From Betaproteobacteria bacterium (GTDB lineage Bacteria; Pseudomonadota; Gammaproteobacteria; Burkholderiales; SG8-39), in NCBI GenBank assembly GCA_947482825.1, contig CANKMT010000003.1, positions 27,321 to 91,320 on the forward strand: DNA of 64,000 nt, written 5' to 3'. The first letter of the stretch is position 1; the number at the start of each line of letters is the position of its first letter. This document shows, piece after piece, positions 45,941 to 54,906 of the stretch. Both the position numbers and the translations under genes were made by a program. Below the pieces are notes generated by a model, which ran no database searches, had not been told where the DNA came from, and saw only the letters and a program-made list of their open reading frames with translations.

Positions 45941-46554
45941 CCAGGAACCCCCGCTGCGCAACGATAAATCGCCAGGCTGCCGCGCAGGTTGGGCAGCGTG
46001 TGGATCGGCCGGCCGTTGTTCAGCACCACGCGCTCGAGGACCCGGATGCCGAGGTCGGCGGCGAGGTCCTCGAAATCGGCAATGGTGCACAGGTGCAGGT
46101 TCGGCGTGTCGTACCAGGTGTGCGGCAGGCTCTCGGACACCGGCATGCGGCCGGCGACCACCTGCAGGCGGCCCAGCCAGTGGCCGAAATTCGGGAAGGA
46201 GACGATCGCCTCGCGCCCCACGCGCAGCATCTCGCGCAGGATCGCTTCGGTGTGCCGCATCGCCTGCAGCGTCTGCGACAGGATCACGTAATCGAAGGAC
46301 TGGTCCTGGAAAGTTTCCAGGCCGCTCTCGAGGTTCATCTGCAGCACGTTGACGTCGTTCTTGACGCAGGCGCCGGCGTTGGCGTCGTCGATCTCAACGC
46401 CGTAGCCTTCGGCGTTGCGCTCCTTCCACAGGTAGCGAAGCAGCATGCCGTCGCCGCAACCGAGGTCGAGCACGCGCGCATCAGGCTTCACCCACTGCGC
46501 GATCGTGGCGAGGTCCGGACGGCGGGCGAGCAGGGCGCGGTCGGCGTCAGTCAT
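45937..46554 (-). CDS. metW: Methionine biosynthesis protein MetW
   Basis: The 205-residue SAM-dependent methyltransferase-like protein has VKPDARVLDLGCGDGMLLRYLW, the conserved YGVEIDDANAGACVKNDVNV and LSQTLQAMRHTEAILREMLR. MetW works with MetX in methionine synthesis; with MetW, MetX acts as homoserine O-succinyltransferase in Pseudomonas and relatives. It follows metX by nine bases, both behind the SAM-II riboswitch. Confidence 0.95.
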   Translation of the reverse strand: MTDADRALLARRPDLATIAQWVKPDARVLDLGCGDGMLLRYLWKERNAEGYGVEIDDANAGACVKNDVNVLQMNLESGLETFQDQSFDYVILSQTLQAMRHTEAILREMLRVGREAIVSFPNFGHWLGRLQVVAGRMPVSESLPHTWYDTPNLHLCTIADFEDLAADLGIRVLERVVLNNGRPIHTLPNLRGSLAIYRCAAGVPG

Positions 46555-46563
46555 GGCAGGCGC

Positions 46564-47703
46564 TCACAGCGCCATGTTCTCGTAGTAGGCGCGCACCGCG
46601 CTCATGTAGCGCGGGTCGTCCATCAGGAAAGCGTCGTGCCCGTGCGGCGCGTCGATCTCGAGGTACGAGACGACTCGCCGGTTGTCCAGCAGCGCGCGCA
46701 CGATCTCGCGCGAGCGCGCCGGGGCGAAGCGCCAATCCGAGGTGAACGAGATCACGAGGAAAGCCGCCTTTGCGCGCACCATCGCCGCCGACAGGTCGTC
46801 GCCGAACTGCGCCGCCGGGTCGAAATAGTCGAGCGCTTTGGTGATGCGAAGATACGTATTCGCGTCGAAGTAGGTCGAGAACTTGTCGCCTTGGTAGCGC
46901 AGGTAGGACTCGATCTCGAAATCGATGTCGAAATTGAAGCCGAGCGCGCCGCTGCGCAATGTCCGGCCGAATTTTTCCATCATCGCGTCGTCCGACAGGT
47001 ACGTGATGTGGCCGAGCATGCGGGCAAGGCGCAGTCCGGTGCGCGGCACCACGCCGTGTTCGTAGTAGTGGCCGCCGTGGAAATCCGGGTCGGTGGTGAT
47101 CGCCTGGCGCGCCACCTCGTTGAAGGCGATGTTCTGTGCCGAGAGCTTGGGCGTGGAGGCGATCACCAGCGAATGGCGGATGCGGTTCGGGTAGGAGAGC
47201 GTCCATTGCATGGCCTGCATCGCGCCGAGGCTGCCGCCCATCACGGCGGCGAATGTCTGGATGCCGAGGTAGTCGGCCAGCTTCGATTGCGCGAGCACCC
47301 AGTCTTCGACGGTCACCACGGGAAAGCCTCCGCCCCAAGGCTTGCCGGTGGCCGGGTTGGTGCTCATCGGCCCGGTCGAGCCGTGGCAGCCGCCGATGTT
47401 GTTCACGCCGATGACGAAGAACCGGTTGGTGTCCAGCGGCTTGCCGGGGCCGACCATGTTGTCCCACCAGCCGACGTTTTCCGGTTCCTCTGCATAGATG
47501 CCGGCCACGTGATGCGCGGCATTGAGTGCATGGCAAACGAGCACCGCGTTCGAGCGCGCAGCGTTTAGCGTGCCGTAGGTCTCGTAAGCAAGCTCGAACC
47601 CAGGCAGCGTCGCCCCGCTCTTCAACGAAAGCGGTTCGGCGAACACGGCCTTTTGCGGCACGACGAGGCCTACGGATCCCGGCGGGAACTGTGGGGCGTT
47701 CAT
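46564..47703 (-). CDS. metX: Homoserine O-acyltransferase MetX
   Basis: The 379-residue alpha/beta hydrolase-fold enzyme has the nucleophile elbow [15 protein letters not shown] (Ser of GSLG), [26 protein letters not shown] and the catalytic His in [16 protein letters not shown]. It acylates homoserine in the first committed step of methionine synthesis. Paired with MetW it is likely a succinyltransferase. ATG at 47703 gives [12 protein letters not shown]; an upstream in-frame start at 47730 lies in the leader near the terminator. Regulation by a SAM-II riboswitch is seen directly upstream. Confidence 0.96.
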   Translation of the reverse strand: MNAPQFPPGSVGLVVPQKAVFAEPLSLKSGATLPGFELAYETYGTLNAARSNAVLVCHALNAAHHVAGIYAEEPENVGWWDNMVGPGKPLDTNRFFVIGVNNIGGCHGSTGPMSTNPATGKPWGGGFPVVTVEDWVLAQSKLADYLGIQTFAAVMGGSLGAMQAMQWTLSYPNRIRHSLVIASTPKLSAQNIAFNEVARQAITTDPDFHGGHYYEHGVVPRTGLRLARMLGHITYLSDDAMMEKFGRTLRSGALGFNFDIDFEIESYLRYQGDKFSTYFDANTYLRITKALDYFDPAAQFGDDLSAAMVRAKAAFLVISFTSDWRFAPARSREIVRALLDNRRVVSYLEIDAPHGHDAFLMDDPRYMSAVRAYYENMAL

Positions 47704-47721
47704 TTCAGGGGCGGTACGGTC

Positions 47722-47764
47722 CAAAAACAAAAAACCCGTTCAGCTTTGCGCGGAAACGGGTTTT
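47722..47764 (-). terminator. Intrinsic terminator in the metX leader (riboswitch expression platform)
   Basis: On the minus strand a 10-bp stem (47731-47740 with 47755-47764, AAAACCCGTT-type arms) is followed by an uninterrupted T-rich run ending at 47722. Its loop contains AAGCTGAAC (complement of 47738-47746), which is fully complementary to GTTCAGCTT in the aptamer, so pairing with the aptamer would prevent the stem. Confidence 0.8.
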
Positions 47765-47771
47765 GCGAACC

Positions 47772-47832
47772 TGTCTCTTTAGCGGTATTTGTTGCGCGCC
47801 CGCAAGCTGAACTTCAAATCGGCGCGTCTAGC
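47772..47832 (-). ncRNA. SAM-II (SAM-alpha) riboswitch upstream of metX
   Basis: The minus-strand leader contains the SAM-II core elements in order: GCGC, GATTTGA, CTTGC, a second GCGCGC arm, AAAT and GCTAAA. The GCGC arms form the P1 stem and the GCTAAA-side forms the pseudoknot, as in the metX/metA leaders of alphaproteobacteria. The aptamer starts close to the predicted transcription start. The combination with the downstream terminator and metX makes the assignment strong. Confidence 0.88.
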
Positions 47833-47840
47833 TAAACGCA

Positions 47841-47869
47841 AACTTACCCGGCCCTTTCCCCTCTGTCAA
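47841..47869 (-). promoter_or_regulatory. Sigma70 promoter of metX
   Basis: On the minus strand TTGACA (47864-47869) and TAAGTT (47841-47846) are separated by exactly 17 bases. The -35 is perfect and the -10 is weak. Transcription would start near 47834, immediately before the riboswitch. Confidence 0.65.
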
Positions 47870-47877
47870 CAAGGGCT

Positions 47878-49425
47878 TCAGCCCGTGATTCCTATGGCCC
47901 ACGGCACAAACTCATGGTCCCCGAGGCCGAAGAGCTCGCTCTTGGTCTTCTTGCCCGAACAGGTATCGAGGATCAGGTCGAAGATCTTCTGCCCCATCTG
48001 CTGCATGTCGGCGGTTCCGTCGAGGATCTCGCCGCAGTTGATGTCCATGTCCTCCTCGAGCCTGGTGAACATCGGGGTGTTGGTGGCGAGCTTGATCGAG
48101 GGGGCCGGCTTGCAGCCGAAGGCCGATCCGCGGCCGGTGGTGAAGCACACCACGTTGGCGCCGCCGGCGATCTGGCCGGTCGCCGAGACCGGGTCGTAGC
48201 CTGGCGTGTCCATGAACACGAAGCCATGTTGCTTCACCAACTCCGCGTATTTGTAGACCTCCATCAGGCCGGTGCTGCCGCCCTTCATCGCCGAGCCGAG
48301 CGACTTCTCGAGGATGTTCGCCAGGCCCCCGGCCTGGTTGCCCGGGCTCACCACGCCGTTGATCTGCACGTCGCGGCCGAGCGCGTATTCGTCCTTCCAC
48401 CAGCGGATGCGCTCGATCAGCTTCTCGCCGACCTCTTTGGTGACCGCGCGGCGCGTCAGCGTGTGCTCGACGCCGTAAATCTCGGGGGTTTCCGAAAGGA
48501 TTGCGGTGCCGCCGTGGCGGACGAGGATGTCCATCGCCACGCCGAGCGCCGGGTTGGCGGTTATCGAGGAGAAGCTGTCCGAACCGCCGCATTGCAGGCC
48601 GACGCTCACGTGGCTTGCGTCGACCGGCACGCGCTCGACGCGGTTCGCCTCGGGCAGCAGGTCCTTGATCGCTTCGATGCCGGCTTCGATGGTCTTCCTC
48701 GTGCCGCCGCTGTCCTGCATGACGAAGGTCTTGAGTTTCGTGCCGCTGGTGAGCTTTTCGCTCTGGAACAAGGTGTTGATCTGGTTTCGCTCGCAGCCCA
48801 GGCCCACCACGAGCACCGCGGCCATGTTCGGGTGGCGGATATAGCCCGAGAGCGTCCGGCGCAGGAGGTCCATGGGTTCGCCGGACAGCTCCATGCCGCA
48901 GCCGGTCGAATGCGTGAATGCCGCCACCCCGTCGATGTTCGGGAAGTCCGCAAGGCGCTCGGGCGTGAACCAGTCGGCGATCCGGTGCGAGACCGTGGCC
49001 GAACAATTCACCGTCGACACGATGCCGATGTAGTTGCGCGTCGCAACGCGGCCATCGGAGCGGCGGTAACCAATGAAGGTGGCGCGCTCGGCTGCGGGCA
49101 GTAACGCCGTGGGCTTGTACTCCTGCGCATAGGCGTAATCGCGGTCGAACTCGCGGAATTCCATGTTCAGCCGGTGCAGCAGCGTCCCCGGGCGGATGTC
49201 GTTCGAGGCGAAGCCGATCACGGTGTTGTACTTGAGCACCGGCTGGCCTTTGGCGATCGAGCGCGCTGCGACCTTGTGGCCGGCGGGGATGCGGTTCAGG
49301 CAGGTCATGTTTTCGGAAGCGATCGCCGCGCCCTGCGCGATGTCGATGCGCGCGATCACGACGTTGTCGTTCGGGTGCAGGCGGATCGCCGCGCCTGCAA
49401 AAGGCTTTTGCGTCATGTCGTTCAT
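47878..49425 (-). CDS. UxaA/GarD-family hydrolyase (altronate/galactarate dehydratase type)
   Basis: The 515-residue protein has an N-terminal SAF domain (residues about 1-100, IRLHPNDNVVIARIDIAQGA) and the Fe-dependent dehydratase body: YRRSDGRVATRNYIGIVSTVNCSATVSH (two motifs), FTHSTGCGM, VGLGCERNQI and CGGSDSFSS. Family members dehydrate altronate or galactarate. The SAF-body fusion in one chain occurs in both subgroups. Its position after ptsI, and its distance from any uronate pathway, leaves the substrate open. It ends near the metX leader. Confidence 0.9.
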   Translation of the reverse strand: MNDMTQKPFAGAAIRLHPNDNVVIARIDIAQGAAIASENMTCLNRIPAGHKVAARSIAKGQPVLKYNTVIGFASNDIRPGTLLHRLNMEFREFDRDYAYAQEYKPTALLPAAERATFIGYRRSDGRVATRNYIGIVSTVNCSATVSHRIADWFTPERLADFPNIDGVAAFTHSTGCGMELSGEPMDLLRRTLSGYIRHPNMAAVLVVGLGCERNQINTLFQSEKLTSGTKLKTFVMQDSGGTRKTIEAGIEAIKDLLPEANRVERVPVDASHVSVGLQCGGSDSFSSITANPALGVAMDILVRHGGTAILSETPEIYGVEHTLTRRAVTKEVGEKLIERIRWWKDEYALGRDVQINGVVSPGNQAGGLANILEKSLGSAMKGGSTGLMEVYKYAELVKQHGFVFMDTPGYDPVSATGQIAGGANVVCFTTGRGSAFGCKPAPSIKLATNTPMFTRLEEDMDINCGEILDGTADMQQMGQKIFDLILDTCSGKKTKSELFGLGDHEFVPWAIGITG

Positions 49426-49452
49426 GGTCCGGTCTCCTTCGCTTTCCGGTTC

Positions 49453-51192
49453 TCAGGCATTCAATTTCTGCAGCAATTCCTGCGTGCGCCGGCTGTCGGT
49501 CGAGCGCAGGACGCGCGCGGCCATCGGCAGGATGTCGGCAATGCTCGTCTTCAGCACCCGTTCCTTGATCGTCAAAAGCTGCGCCGGGTGCATCGAGAAA
49601 TTCCTCAAGCCCAGGCCCAGCAGCAGGCGCGTGAGCTGCGGGTCGCCGGCCATCTCGCCGCACACCGCGACCGGCACGCCCTGGCGGTTGGCGCGCGAGA
49701 TGGTTTGCGCCACGAGTTGCAGCACGGCTGGGTGCAGCGGGTCGTAAAGGTGCGCCACCGCGTCGTCGGTTCGGTCGATTGCGAGGGTGTACTGGATGAG
49801 GTCGTTGGTGCCGAGCGACAGAAATCCGAGCCGGCGCATGAACATCGGCAGGGCAAGGGCTGCGGCCGGGATCTCGATCATGCCGCCCACCAGAATGTTT
49901 TTGTCGTAGTCCTGCCCGGCCGCGTCGAGCGAGTCTTTCGCTTCGCGGATCAGGGCGAGCGTCTGGTCGATCTCGTGAGCGTGCGCGAGCATCGGAATCA
50001 ACAAGCGGATCTTACCGTAGTGCGAGGCCCGCAGGATCGCGCGCAGCTGGCCGAGGAACATCTGCGGCTCGGACAGGCAGTACCGGATCGCGCGCAGGCC
50101 GAGCGCGGGGTTCGGCATCGTCACGGAGGCGCTGGAGGCCGAAGTCTGCAGCGCCTTGTCCGCGCCGATGTCCAGCGTGCGGATCGTGACCGGCTTACCT
50201 TCCATCGCTCGGGTGACTTCGCGGTAAGCCTCGAATTGCTCTTCCTCGTCCGGCAGGCTCTTCCTGTTCATGAAGAGGAATTCGGTGCGAAACAGGCCGA
50301 TCCCCTGCGCTCCGTTTTCGAGCACTTCGGCCATGTCCTGCGGCAGTTCGATGTTGGCGAAGAGTTCGATCGGGATGCCGTCGAGCGTCGCCGCCGGCGT
50401 CTTCTTCAGGCGCTTGAGCTTTTTCCTCTCCAGTTCGTGCTGCGACTGGCGCAATTGGTACTCGGCCAGCACGATCGCGTCCGGGTCGACGATCAGCACG
50501 CCCTGCAGGCCGTCCACGATCAGGAGGTCGTTCTCGCGGATCATGTGCCGCGCATGGTGCAGGCCGACGATCGCCGGGATGTTGAGGCTGCGCGCGAGGA
50601 TCGCGGTGTGCGAGGTAACGCCGCCGATGTCGGTGACGAAGGCGCCGAATGCGTGCTGCTTGAAAAGGAGCATGTCGGCGGGCGAAAGGTCGTGCGCCAC
50701 GACGATCAGGTTGGCCTCGTCTTCGCTCGGCACGGGCGCCACCGTGCCGGGCCGCCCGAGCAGCGCCTGCAGCACCCGCTCGACGACCTGCGTGATGTCG
50801 GCCTTGCGTTCCTTGAGGTAGGGGTCGTCGATCGCGTCGAACTGGCCGACCAGCGACTCCATCTGCCGGATCAGCGCCCATTCGGCGTTGCAGTGACGCT
50901 CGCGGATCAGTGTTTTGGGCACCCTGGAGAGCGACGGGTCGTTCAGGATCATCGCGTGCAGGTCGACGAACGCGCTGAACTCCGCCGGCGCGTCGGCCGG
51001 GATCTGCTTGCCGACCTCGGTGAGCTCTTCGCGCACCTTGTCGACGGCCGCCTCGAAGCGCGTAATCTCGGCCTCGATCCCGGGCAGCGGGACTTCGTAG
51101 TGCGCCACTTCCATCCTGGCGCTCGACACGAGGTGCGCGCGCCCGATCGTGACTCCGGGCGAGACGCTGTGGCCGTGCAGGACGAAATTCAC
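49453..51192 (-). CDS. ptsI: Phosphoenolpyruvate-protein phosphotransferase (PTS enzyme I)
   Basis: The 579-residue enzyme has the phosphohistidine domain GGVTSHTAILARSLNIPAIVG, the PEP-binding region GIGLFRTEFLFMNR, and the C-terminal GGMIEIPAAAL and AVCGEMAGDPQLTRLLLGLGLRNFSM motifs with the active Cys. It starts the phosphorelay EI to HPr to EIIA. No EIIB/EIIC gene is nearby, so the chain may serve regulation, as in the HPr-kinase type PTS of betaproteobacteria. It lies 18 bases after ptsH. Confidence 0.96.
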   Translation of the reverse strand: MNFVLHGHSVSPGVTIGRAHLVSSARMEVAHYEVPLPGIEAEITRFEAAVDKVREELTEVGKQIPADAPAEFSAFVDLHAMILNDPSLSRVPKTLIRERHCNAEWALIRQMESLVGQFDAIDDPYLKERKADITQVVERVLQALLGRPGTVAPVPSEDEANLIVVAHDLSPADMLLFKQHAFGAFVTDIGGVTSHTAILARSLNIPAIVGLHHARHMIRENDLLIVDGLQGVLIVDPDAIVLAEYQLRQSQHELERKKLKRLKKTPAATLDGIPIELFANIELPQDMAEVLENGAQGIGLFRTEFLFMNRKSLPDEEEQFEAYREVTRAMEGKPVTIRTLDIGADKALQTSASSASVTMPNPALGLRAIRYCLSEPQMFLGQLRAILRASHYGKIRLLIPMLAHAHEIDQTLALIREAKDSLDAAGQDYDKNILVGGMIEIPAAALALPMFMRRLGFLSLGTNDLIQYTLAIDRTDDAVAHLYDPLHPAVLQLVAQTISRANRQGVPVAVCGEMAGDPQLTRLLLGLGLRNFSMHPAQLLTIKERVLKTSIADILPMAARVLRSTDSRRTQELLQKLNA

Positions 51193-51210
51193 GTCGGCCT
51201 GTCTCTCCGC

Positions 51211-51480
51211 CTACTCGGCTTCGCCGAACTTGCCCGCGATCAGCTCCTGCAGCGCGCTCAGGGCGGCGTCCGCGTCGGCGCCGTTGGTCTCGATCAGCAC
51301 GGTCGAGCCCTTGCCGGCGGCGAGCATCATCACGCCCATGATGCTCTTGGCGTTGACGCGCCGGCCGCTGCGCGTGAGCCAGATCTCGCATGAAAACTTG
51401 CTCGCGAGCTGCGTGAGCTTGGCCGACGCGCGCGCGTGCAGGCCGAGCTTGTTCATGATCGGGGCTTCAGCGCTTGGCAT
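51211..51480 (-). CDS. ptsH: Phosphocarrier protein HPr
   Basis: The 89-residue HPr has the active-site motif NKLGLHARASAKLTQLA (His of LHAR) and the regulatory serine in NAKSIMGVMMLAAG. A conserved Ser-46 motif agrees with an HPr kinase existing elsewhere in the genome. Its start overlaps the EIIA stop by 14 bases, and ptsI follows after 18 bases. Confidence 0.95.
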   Translation of the reverse strand: MPSAEAPIMNKLGLHARASAKLTQLASKFSCEIWLTRSGRRVNAKSIMGVMMLAAGKGSTVLIETNGADADAALSALQELIAGKFGEAE

Positions 51481-51874
51481 AGCAGGGGTCGCTGTTGATG
51501 TAGACCACGCCCTCCGTGCCGCCGGCGATCGCTTTCTCGCGCACCTTTTCGAGCGTCGAGTCGCGGTAGGCCAGCGACCTCACCAGCATCGGCAGCGAGA
51601 CGCCCGAGACCGCTTCCACGTTTCCCTCCGCAATGAGTTGTGAGGCGATATTACAGGGCGTGGCGCCATACATGTCGGTCAGAACGAGGACGCCGCTGCC
51701 GTCGTCGACGTTTTTCAGGAGCTTTCTTGCCGTGCGCAACATCGCGTCGGGATCGTCCTTCACGCTCACCGAGATGTGGGCGGCCTGCGACAGCGGCCGG
51801 CCGAGGACGTGGGAGGCCGATGCCAGCAGGTCCTGGCCGTAGGGTCCATGGGTGATCAGGAGGACGCCGATCAC
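51467..51874 (-). CDS. PTS mannose-family EIIA component
   Basis: The 135-residue protein starts [20 protein letters not shown], with the phosphorylated His in THG, and has VLVLTDMYGATPCNIASQLI and VSGVSLPMLVRSLAYRD. It belongs to the EIIA(Man) family. In betaproteobacteria it is typically stand-alone with HPr and EI. It starts with GTG 51874, overlapping the gshB stop by four bases. Its role is probably regulatory, since no sugar EIIBC is adjacent. Confidence 0.92.
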   Translation of the reverse strand: MIGVLLITHGPYGQDLLASASHVLGRPLSQAAHISVSVKDDPDAMLRTARKLLKNVDDGSGVLVLTDMYGATPCNIASQLIAEGNVEAVSGVSLPMLVRSLAYRDSTLEKVREKAIAGGTEGVVYINSDPCYAKR

Positions 51875-52839
51875 GATTGCCCGCCCTGCACGGCCTGCTC
51901 GAGCGCGTCGACGAACATCCCGGCCACGTTGCACCCGGTCTGGTCCATGATCTCGCGAAAACAAGTCGGGCTCGTGACATTGACTTCCGTGAGGTAGTCG
52001 CCGATCACGTCCAGCCCCACCAGCAGCAGTCCGCGCGGGGCAAGCAGCGGCACCAGCGTTTCGGCGATCTCGCGGTCGCGCGCCGAAAGCGGCTGCGCGA
52101 CACCTCGCCCGCCGGCCGCGAGGTTGCCGCGCGTTTCGCCCGCCTGCGGGATGCGCGCAAGCGCAAACGGGACGACCTGGCCGCCGATCAGCAGGATGCG
52201 CTTGTCGCCGGCGCTGATCGCCGGGATGTAGCGCTGCGCCATCACGGTTCGCGTGCCGAACTCGGCCATCGTCTCGATGATCACGTTGCGGTTTGCGTCA
52301 TCGGCGCGCACGCGGAAGATGCGCGCGCCGCCCATGCCGTCGAGATGCTTGAGGATGACGTCGCGCTGCTCGTCGATGAAAGCCTGCAGCCGGTCGGGGT
52401 CGCGCGTGACCAGGGTCGTCTCCATGAACTGCGCGAACTCGGCAATCGCCAGCTTCTCGTTGTGGTCGCGCAGCGCCCCCGGGCGGTTGTAGACGCGCGC
52501 GCCCTGCCGCGCGGCGGCTTCGAGCAGCCAGGTGCTTGCCACGAACTCGAGGTCGAACGGCGGGTCCTTGCGCATGACCGTCGCATCGAAAGAGGCGAGC
52601 GCGCGCTCCTCCGCAGCCTCGGCGCGGTACCACTCGTTGTCGTCGTCCGCGACATGCAGCCGGGCGGCGCGCGCGGTGACGTTGCCCGCCGTGCCCGCCC
52701 CTGCGAAGAGGGCGATGCTGTGCTGCTCGCACGTGTACACCGTGTGGCCACGCCGGGTGGCCTCGCGCATCATGGTGACTGTCGAATCCTTGTAGGCCTT
52801 GAGGGACTCGAGCGGGTCGATGATGAAGAGGAACTGCAT
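51871..52839 (-). CDS. gshB: Glutathione synthetase
   Basis: The 322-residue ATP-grasp enzyme joins gamma-glutamylcysteine and glycine. It shows [20 protein letters not shown] at the start, [20 protein letters not shown], the glycine-rich loop [13 protein letters not shown] and the metal-binding end [15 protein letters not shown]. The ATG at 52839 is the family start; the frame is open further upstream but that part is not conserved. The gene precedes the PTS genes, the usual betaproteobacterial order. Confidence 0.96.
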   Translation of the reverse strand: MQFLFIIDPLESLKAYKDSTVTMMREATRRGHTVYTCEQHSIALFAGAGTAGNVTARAARLHVADDDNEWYRAEAAEERALASFDATVMRKDPPFDLEFVASTWLLEAAARQGARVYNRPGALRDHNEKLAIAEFAQFMETTLVTRDPDRLQAFIDEQRDVILKHLDGMGGARIFRVRADDANRNVIIETMAEFGTRTVMAQRYIPAISAGDKRILLIGGQVVPFALARIPQAGETRGNLAAGGRGVAQPLSARDREIAETLVPLLAPRGLLLVGLDVIGDYLTEVNVTSPTCFREIMDQTGCNVAGMFVDALEQAVQGGQS

Positions 52840-52871
52840 CTTGAGGGTCGCTCCGACGCTGCCGGCTTGAA

Positions 52872-52900
52872 ACAAAAAAGGGCAGGCGAAAGGCCTGCCC
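52872..52900 (-). terminator. Intrinsic terminator after the cytochrome c gene
   Basis: On the minus strand GGGCAGGC, a five-base loop and GCCTGCCC form a perfect 8-bp stem followed by six T. It lies between the cytochrome stop and gshB. Confidence 0.85.
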
Positions 52901-52918
52901 CGGGGTCGATGCGCCGGC

Positions 52919-53533
52919 TTATTTCTTGGCCGCCGGCGCTGCCTTTTTGGCATCGTTGGCCGGTGCCGCCTTCGGATCGTTGGCCGGTGCCGCCTTCGGA
53001 TCGTTGGCCGGTGCCGCCTTCGGCTCTGCGGGCTCCTTGAAGCTCGCGCCCGACTGGTTGGCCATGACCACGATGGCGCGCGCGATCTCGAGGTCCGACA
53101 GGTCGGGCACCCCGCCGCGCGCCGGCATCGCACCCTTGCCGGCGATCGAAGTCTTGAGCAATCCGTCCAGGCCCAGCTTGAGGCGGGGCGCCCAGCCGGC
53201 CTTGTCGCCGATTTTGGGCGCGTTGGCCGCGCCGGTCGTGTGGCAGGCGCCGCAGACGGCTTTGATCACCTCGTCGCCCGACTTGACCACTTTTGGGGCA
53301 TTGGCATCGATCACTTCGACACTGCCCACCGGCTGGATGCGTGCAGCAACGACATTGGGCTCGAGCGCGGCGGGATCCACAGCGTGCGAGCCGAGCACCA
53401 GGTGCACGAGCAGCAGGATGCCCGAGATCGGCACTGCGAACGAAAGGAACAGCACCACGAGGAGTTGCTGCGGCGTCTTGATGAACGACGAATGCTCGTC
53501 GTGCGCGGGATCGGCGGCGGCGGACTGGCTCAT
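52919..53533 (-). CDS. Membrane-anchored c5-type cytochrome c
   Basis: The 204-residue protein has one N-terminal membrane anchor ([20 protein letters not shown], residues about 23-47) and a class I cytochrome domain with the heme motif CGACH in [19 protein letters not shown] and the Met ligand region [14 protein letters not shown]. The tail has three repeats of the eight-residue unit PKAAPAND. It should shuttle electrons in respiration at the periplasmic face. It lies upstream of gshB and is closed by its own terminator. Confidence 0.9.
   Translation of the reverse strand: MSQSAAADPAHDEHSSFIKTPQQLLVVLFLSFAVPISGILLLVHLVLGSHAVDPAALEPNVVAARIQPVGSVEVIDANAPKVVKSGDEVIKAVCGACHTTGAANAPKIGDKAGWAPRLKLGLDGLLKTSIAGKGAMPARGGVPDLSDLEIARAIVVMANQSGASFKEPAEPKAAPANDPKAAPANDPKAAPANDAKKAAPAAKK
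52972..53034. repeat. 24-bp tandem repeat within the cytochrome c tail
   Basis: About two and a half near-perfect copies of a 24-base unit encode PKAAPAND in the C-terminal linker. The unit is a multiple of three, so copy number can change in frame. Confidence 0.7.
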
Positions 53534-53681
53534 GCAGGCTTCCTTGAGGGTGGCGGGGCAGCAAAGCCATGATTTTAGCGCGAAAGTCGGCCCGGCGAAA
53601 ACCGCCCGCGTGGACGCAAATGGGGAAAACCGATATTCTCTCGCGCCTTGCGGCGAGCGGCTCGCGCAAGGGCTGTACAAG

Positions 53682-53758
53682 GCGCCCGTAGCTCAGCTGG
53701 ATAGAGTACTGCCCTCCGAAGGCAGGGGTCACTGGTTCGACTCCAGTCGGGCGCGCCA
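53682..53758 (+). tRNA. tRNA-Arg (anticodon CCG)
   Basis: A complete cloverleaf: acceptor GCGCCCG with CGGGCGC, D-arm with TAGCTCAGCTGGATAGAG, anticodon stem CTGCC/GGCAG with loop CTCCGAA (CCG anticodon), T-arm around GGTTCGACTCC, discriminator G and an encoded CCA end at 53756-53758. Confidence 0.96.
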
Positions 53759-53847
53759 GGATCTGCCGCACGCTCTTACACAACTACAGCAGGACAGGGG
53801 ATCACCGCGTGCTGCCGACGAGGCACCGCATCCAAGGAGATTTACAG

Positions 53848-54834
53848 ATGTCCAGGCAACTTACCCGCGGCGCACTGGCCGCGTTTGTACTTGCAGCACA
53901 ATTCGCCGTGCCGTTTGCGCAGGCACAGGGCTTCCCGACCAAGCCGCCCACCATGCTCGTCCCGTTCGCCGCAGGCGGCCCGACCGACACGGTGGCGCGG
54001 GTCACGGCGCAGGCGATGAGCAAGGCATTGGGCCAGACCGTGGTGGTTGAAAACCGCCCGAGCAACGGCGGGATCCTCGCACCCGAAGCGGTCAAGAACG
54101 CAAAGCCCGACGGCTATACGATCCTGATCCACCACATCGGCATGGCCACCACGCCCGCGCTCTACCGGCAATTGCGCTTCAATCCTCTCACGGATTTCGA
54201 GTACATCGGGCTGATCAACGATGTGCCCATGACGATCATTGCGCGCCAGAACTTCCCGGCAAAGGATTTCAAGGAGTTTCTCGCCTACATCAAGGCCAAC
54301 AGCGCCAAGGTGACCTACGCGAACGCCGGCATCGGCGCGGCCTCGCACCTGTGCGGCATGCTTTTCATGAGCGCGATCCAGACCGACCTGCTGACCGTGC
54401 CTTACAAGGGCACCGCGCCGGCGATGAACGACCTGCTCGGCGGCACGGTCGATTTCATGTGCGACCAGACCACCAACACCACTTCGCAGATCAAGGGCGG
54501 CAAGGTGAAGGTCTATGGCGTGACCTCAGCCAAGCGCGTGGGGTCGCTCCCCGACGTGCCGACGCTCGACGAGCAAGGGCTCAAGGGCTTCGAGGTCGGC
54601 ATCTGGCATGGGCTATACGCGCCCAAGGGCACGCCCAAGGCGGCTATCGACAAGCTCTCGGCCGCGCTGCAGGACGCGGTCAGGGACCCGGTCGTCAACC
54701 AGCGCTTCGCCGACCTTGGCGCCACCGCCTATCCGCCCGAGAAAGCCACGCCCGCCGCACTCGGCGCGCATGTGAAGGCCGAAATCGAGAAGTGGGGCCC
54801 GATCATCAAGAAGGCCGGTGTCTACGCCGACTGA
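53848..54834 (+). CDS. Bug-family periplasmic solute-binding protein
   Basis: The 328-residue protein has a signal peptide (LAAFVLAAQFAVPFAQA) and Bug motifs: PPTMLVPFAAGGPTDTVARV, VVVENRPSNGGILAPEAVKN, NPLTDFEYIGLIND and VPYKGTAPAMNDLLGGTVDF. It starts at ATG 53848 behind AAGGAG at good spacing. It lies 90 bases after the tRNA-Arg, where insertions often land, but its composition does not differ visibly. A strong terminator follows after the tandem repeat. The ligand is unknown; it has no membrane partners here. Confidence 0.92.
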   Translation: MSRQLTRGALAAFVLAAQFAVPFAQAQGFPTKPPTMLVPFAAGGPTDTVARVTAQAMSKALGQTVVVENRPSNGGILAPEAVKNAKPDGYTILIHHIGMATTPALYRQLRFNPLTDFEYIGLINDVPMTIIARQNFPAKDFKEFLAYIKANSAKVTYANAGIGAASHLCGMLFMSAIQTDLLTVPYKGTAPAMNDLLGGTVDFMCDQTTNTTSQIKGGKVKVYGVTSAKRVGSLPDVPTLDEQGLKGFEVGIWHGLYAPKGTPKAAIDKLSAALQDAVRDPVVNQRFADLGATAYPPEKATPAALGAHVKAEIEKWGPIIKKAGVYAD

Positions 54835-54898
54835 CCACCCGACGGACCGCCCGACGGACCGCCCGACGGACCGCCCGACGGACCGCCCGACGGACCGA
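54835..54898 (+). repeat. 12-bp tandem repeat
   Basis: The unit GACGGACCGCCC occurs four times perfectly (54841-54888) with partial copies on both sides, beginning directly after the Bug stop codon. In the downstream frame it would encode TDRP units. Confidence 0.9.
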
Positions 54899-54906
54899 TG
54901 GGCGAA

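Noticed and set aside
49174..51393. 739-codon plus-strand frame over ptsI
   Set aside because: Antisense shadow; ptsI and ptsH motifs lie on the minus strand.
54898..54900. ATG after the 12-bp repeat as start of the phosphatase
   Set aside because: It is out of frame with the phosphatase.
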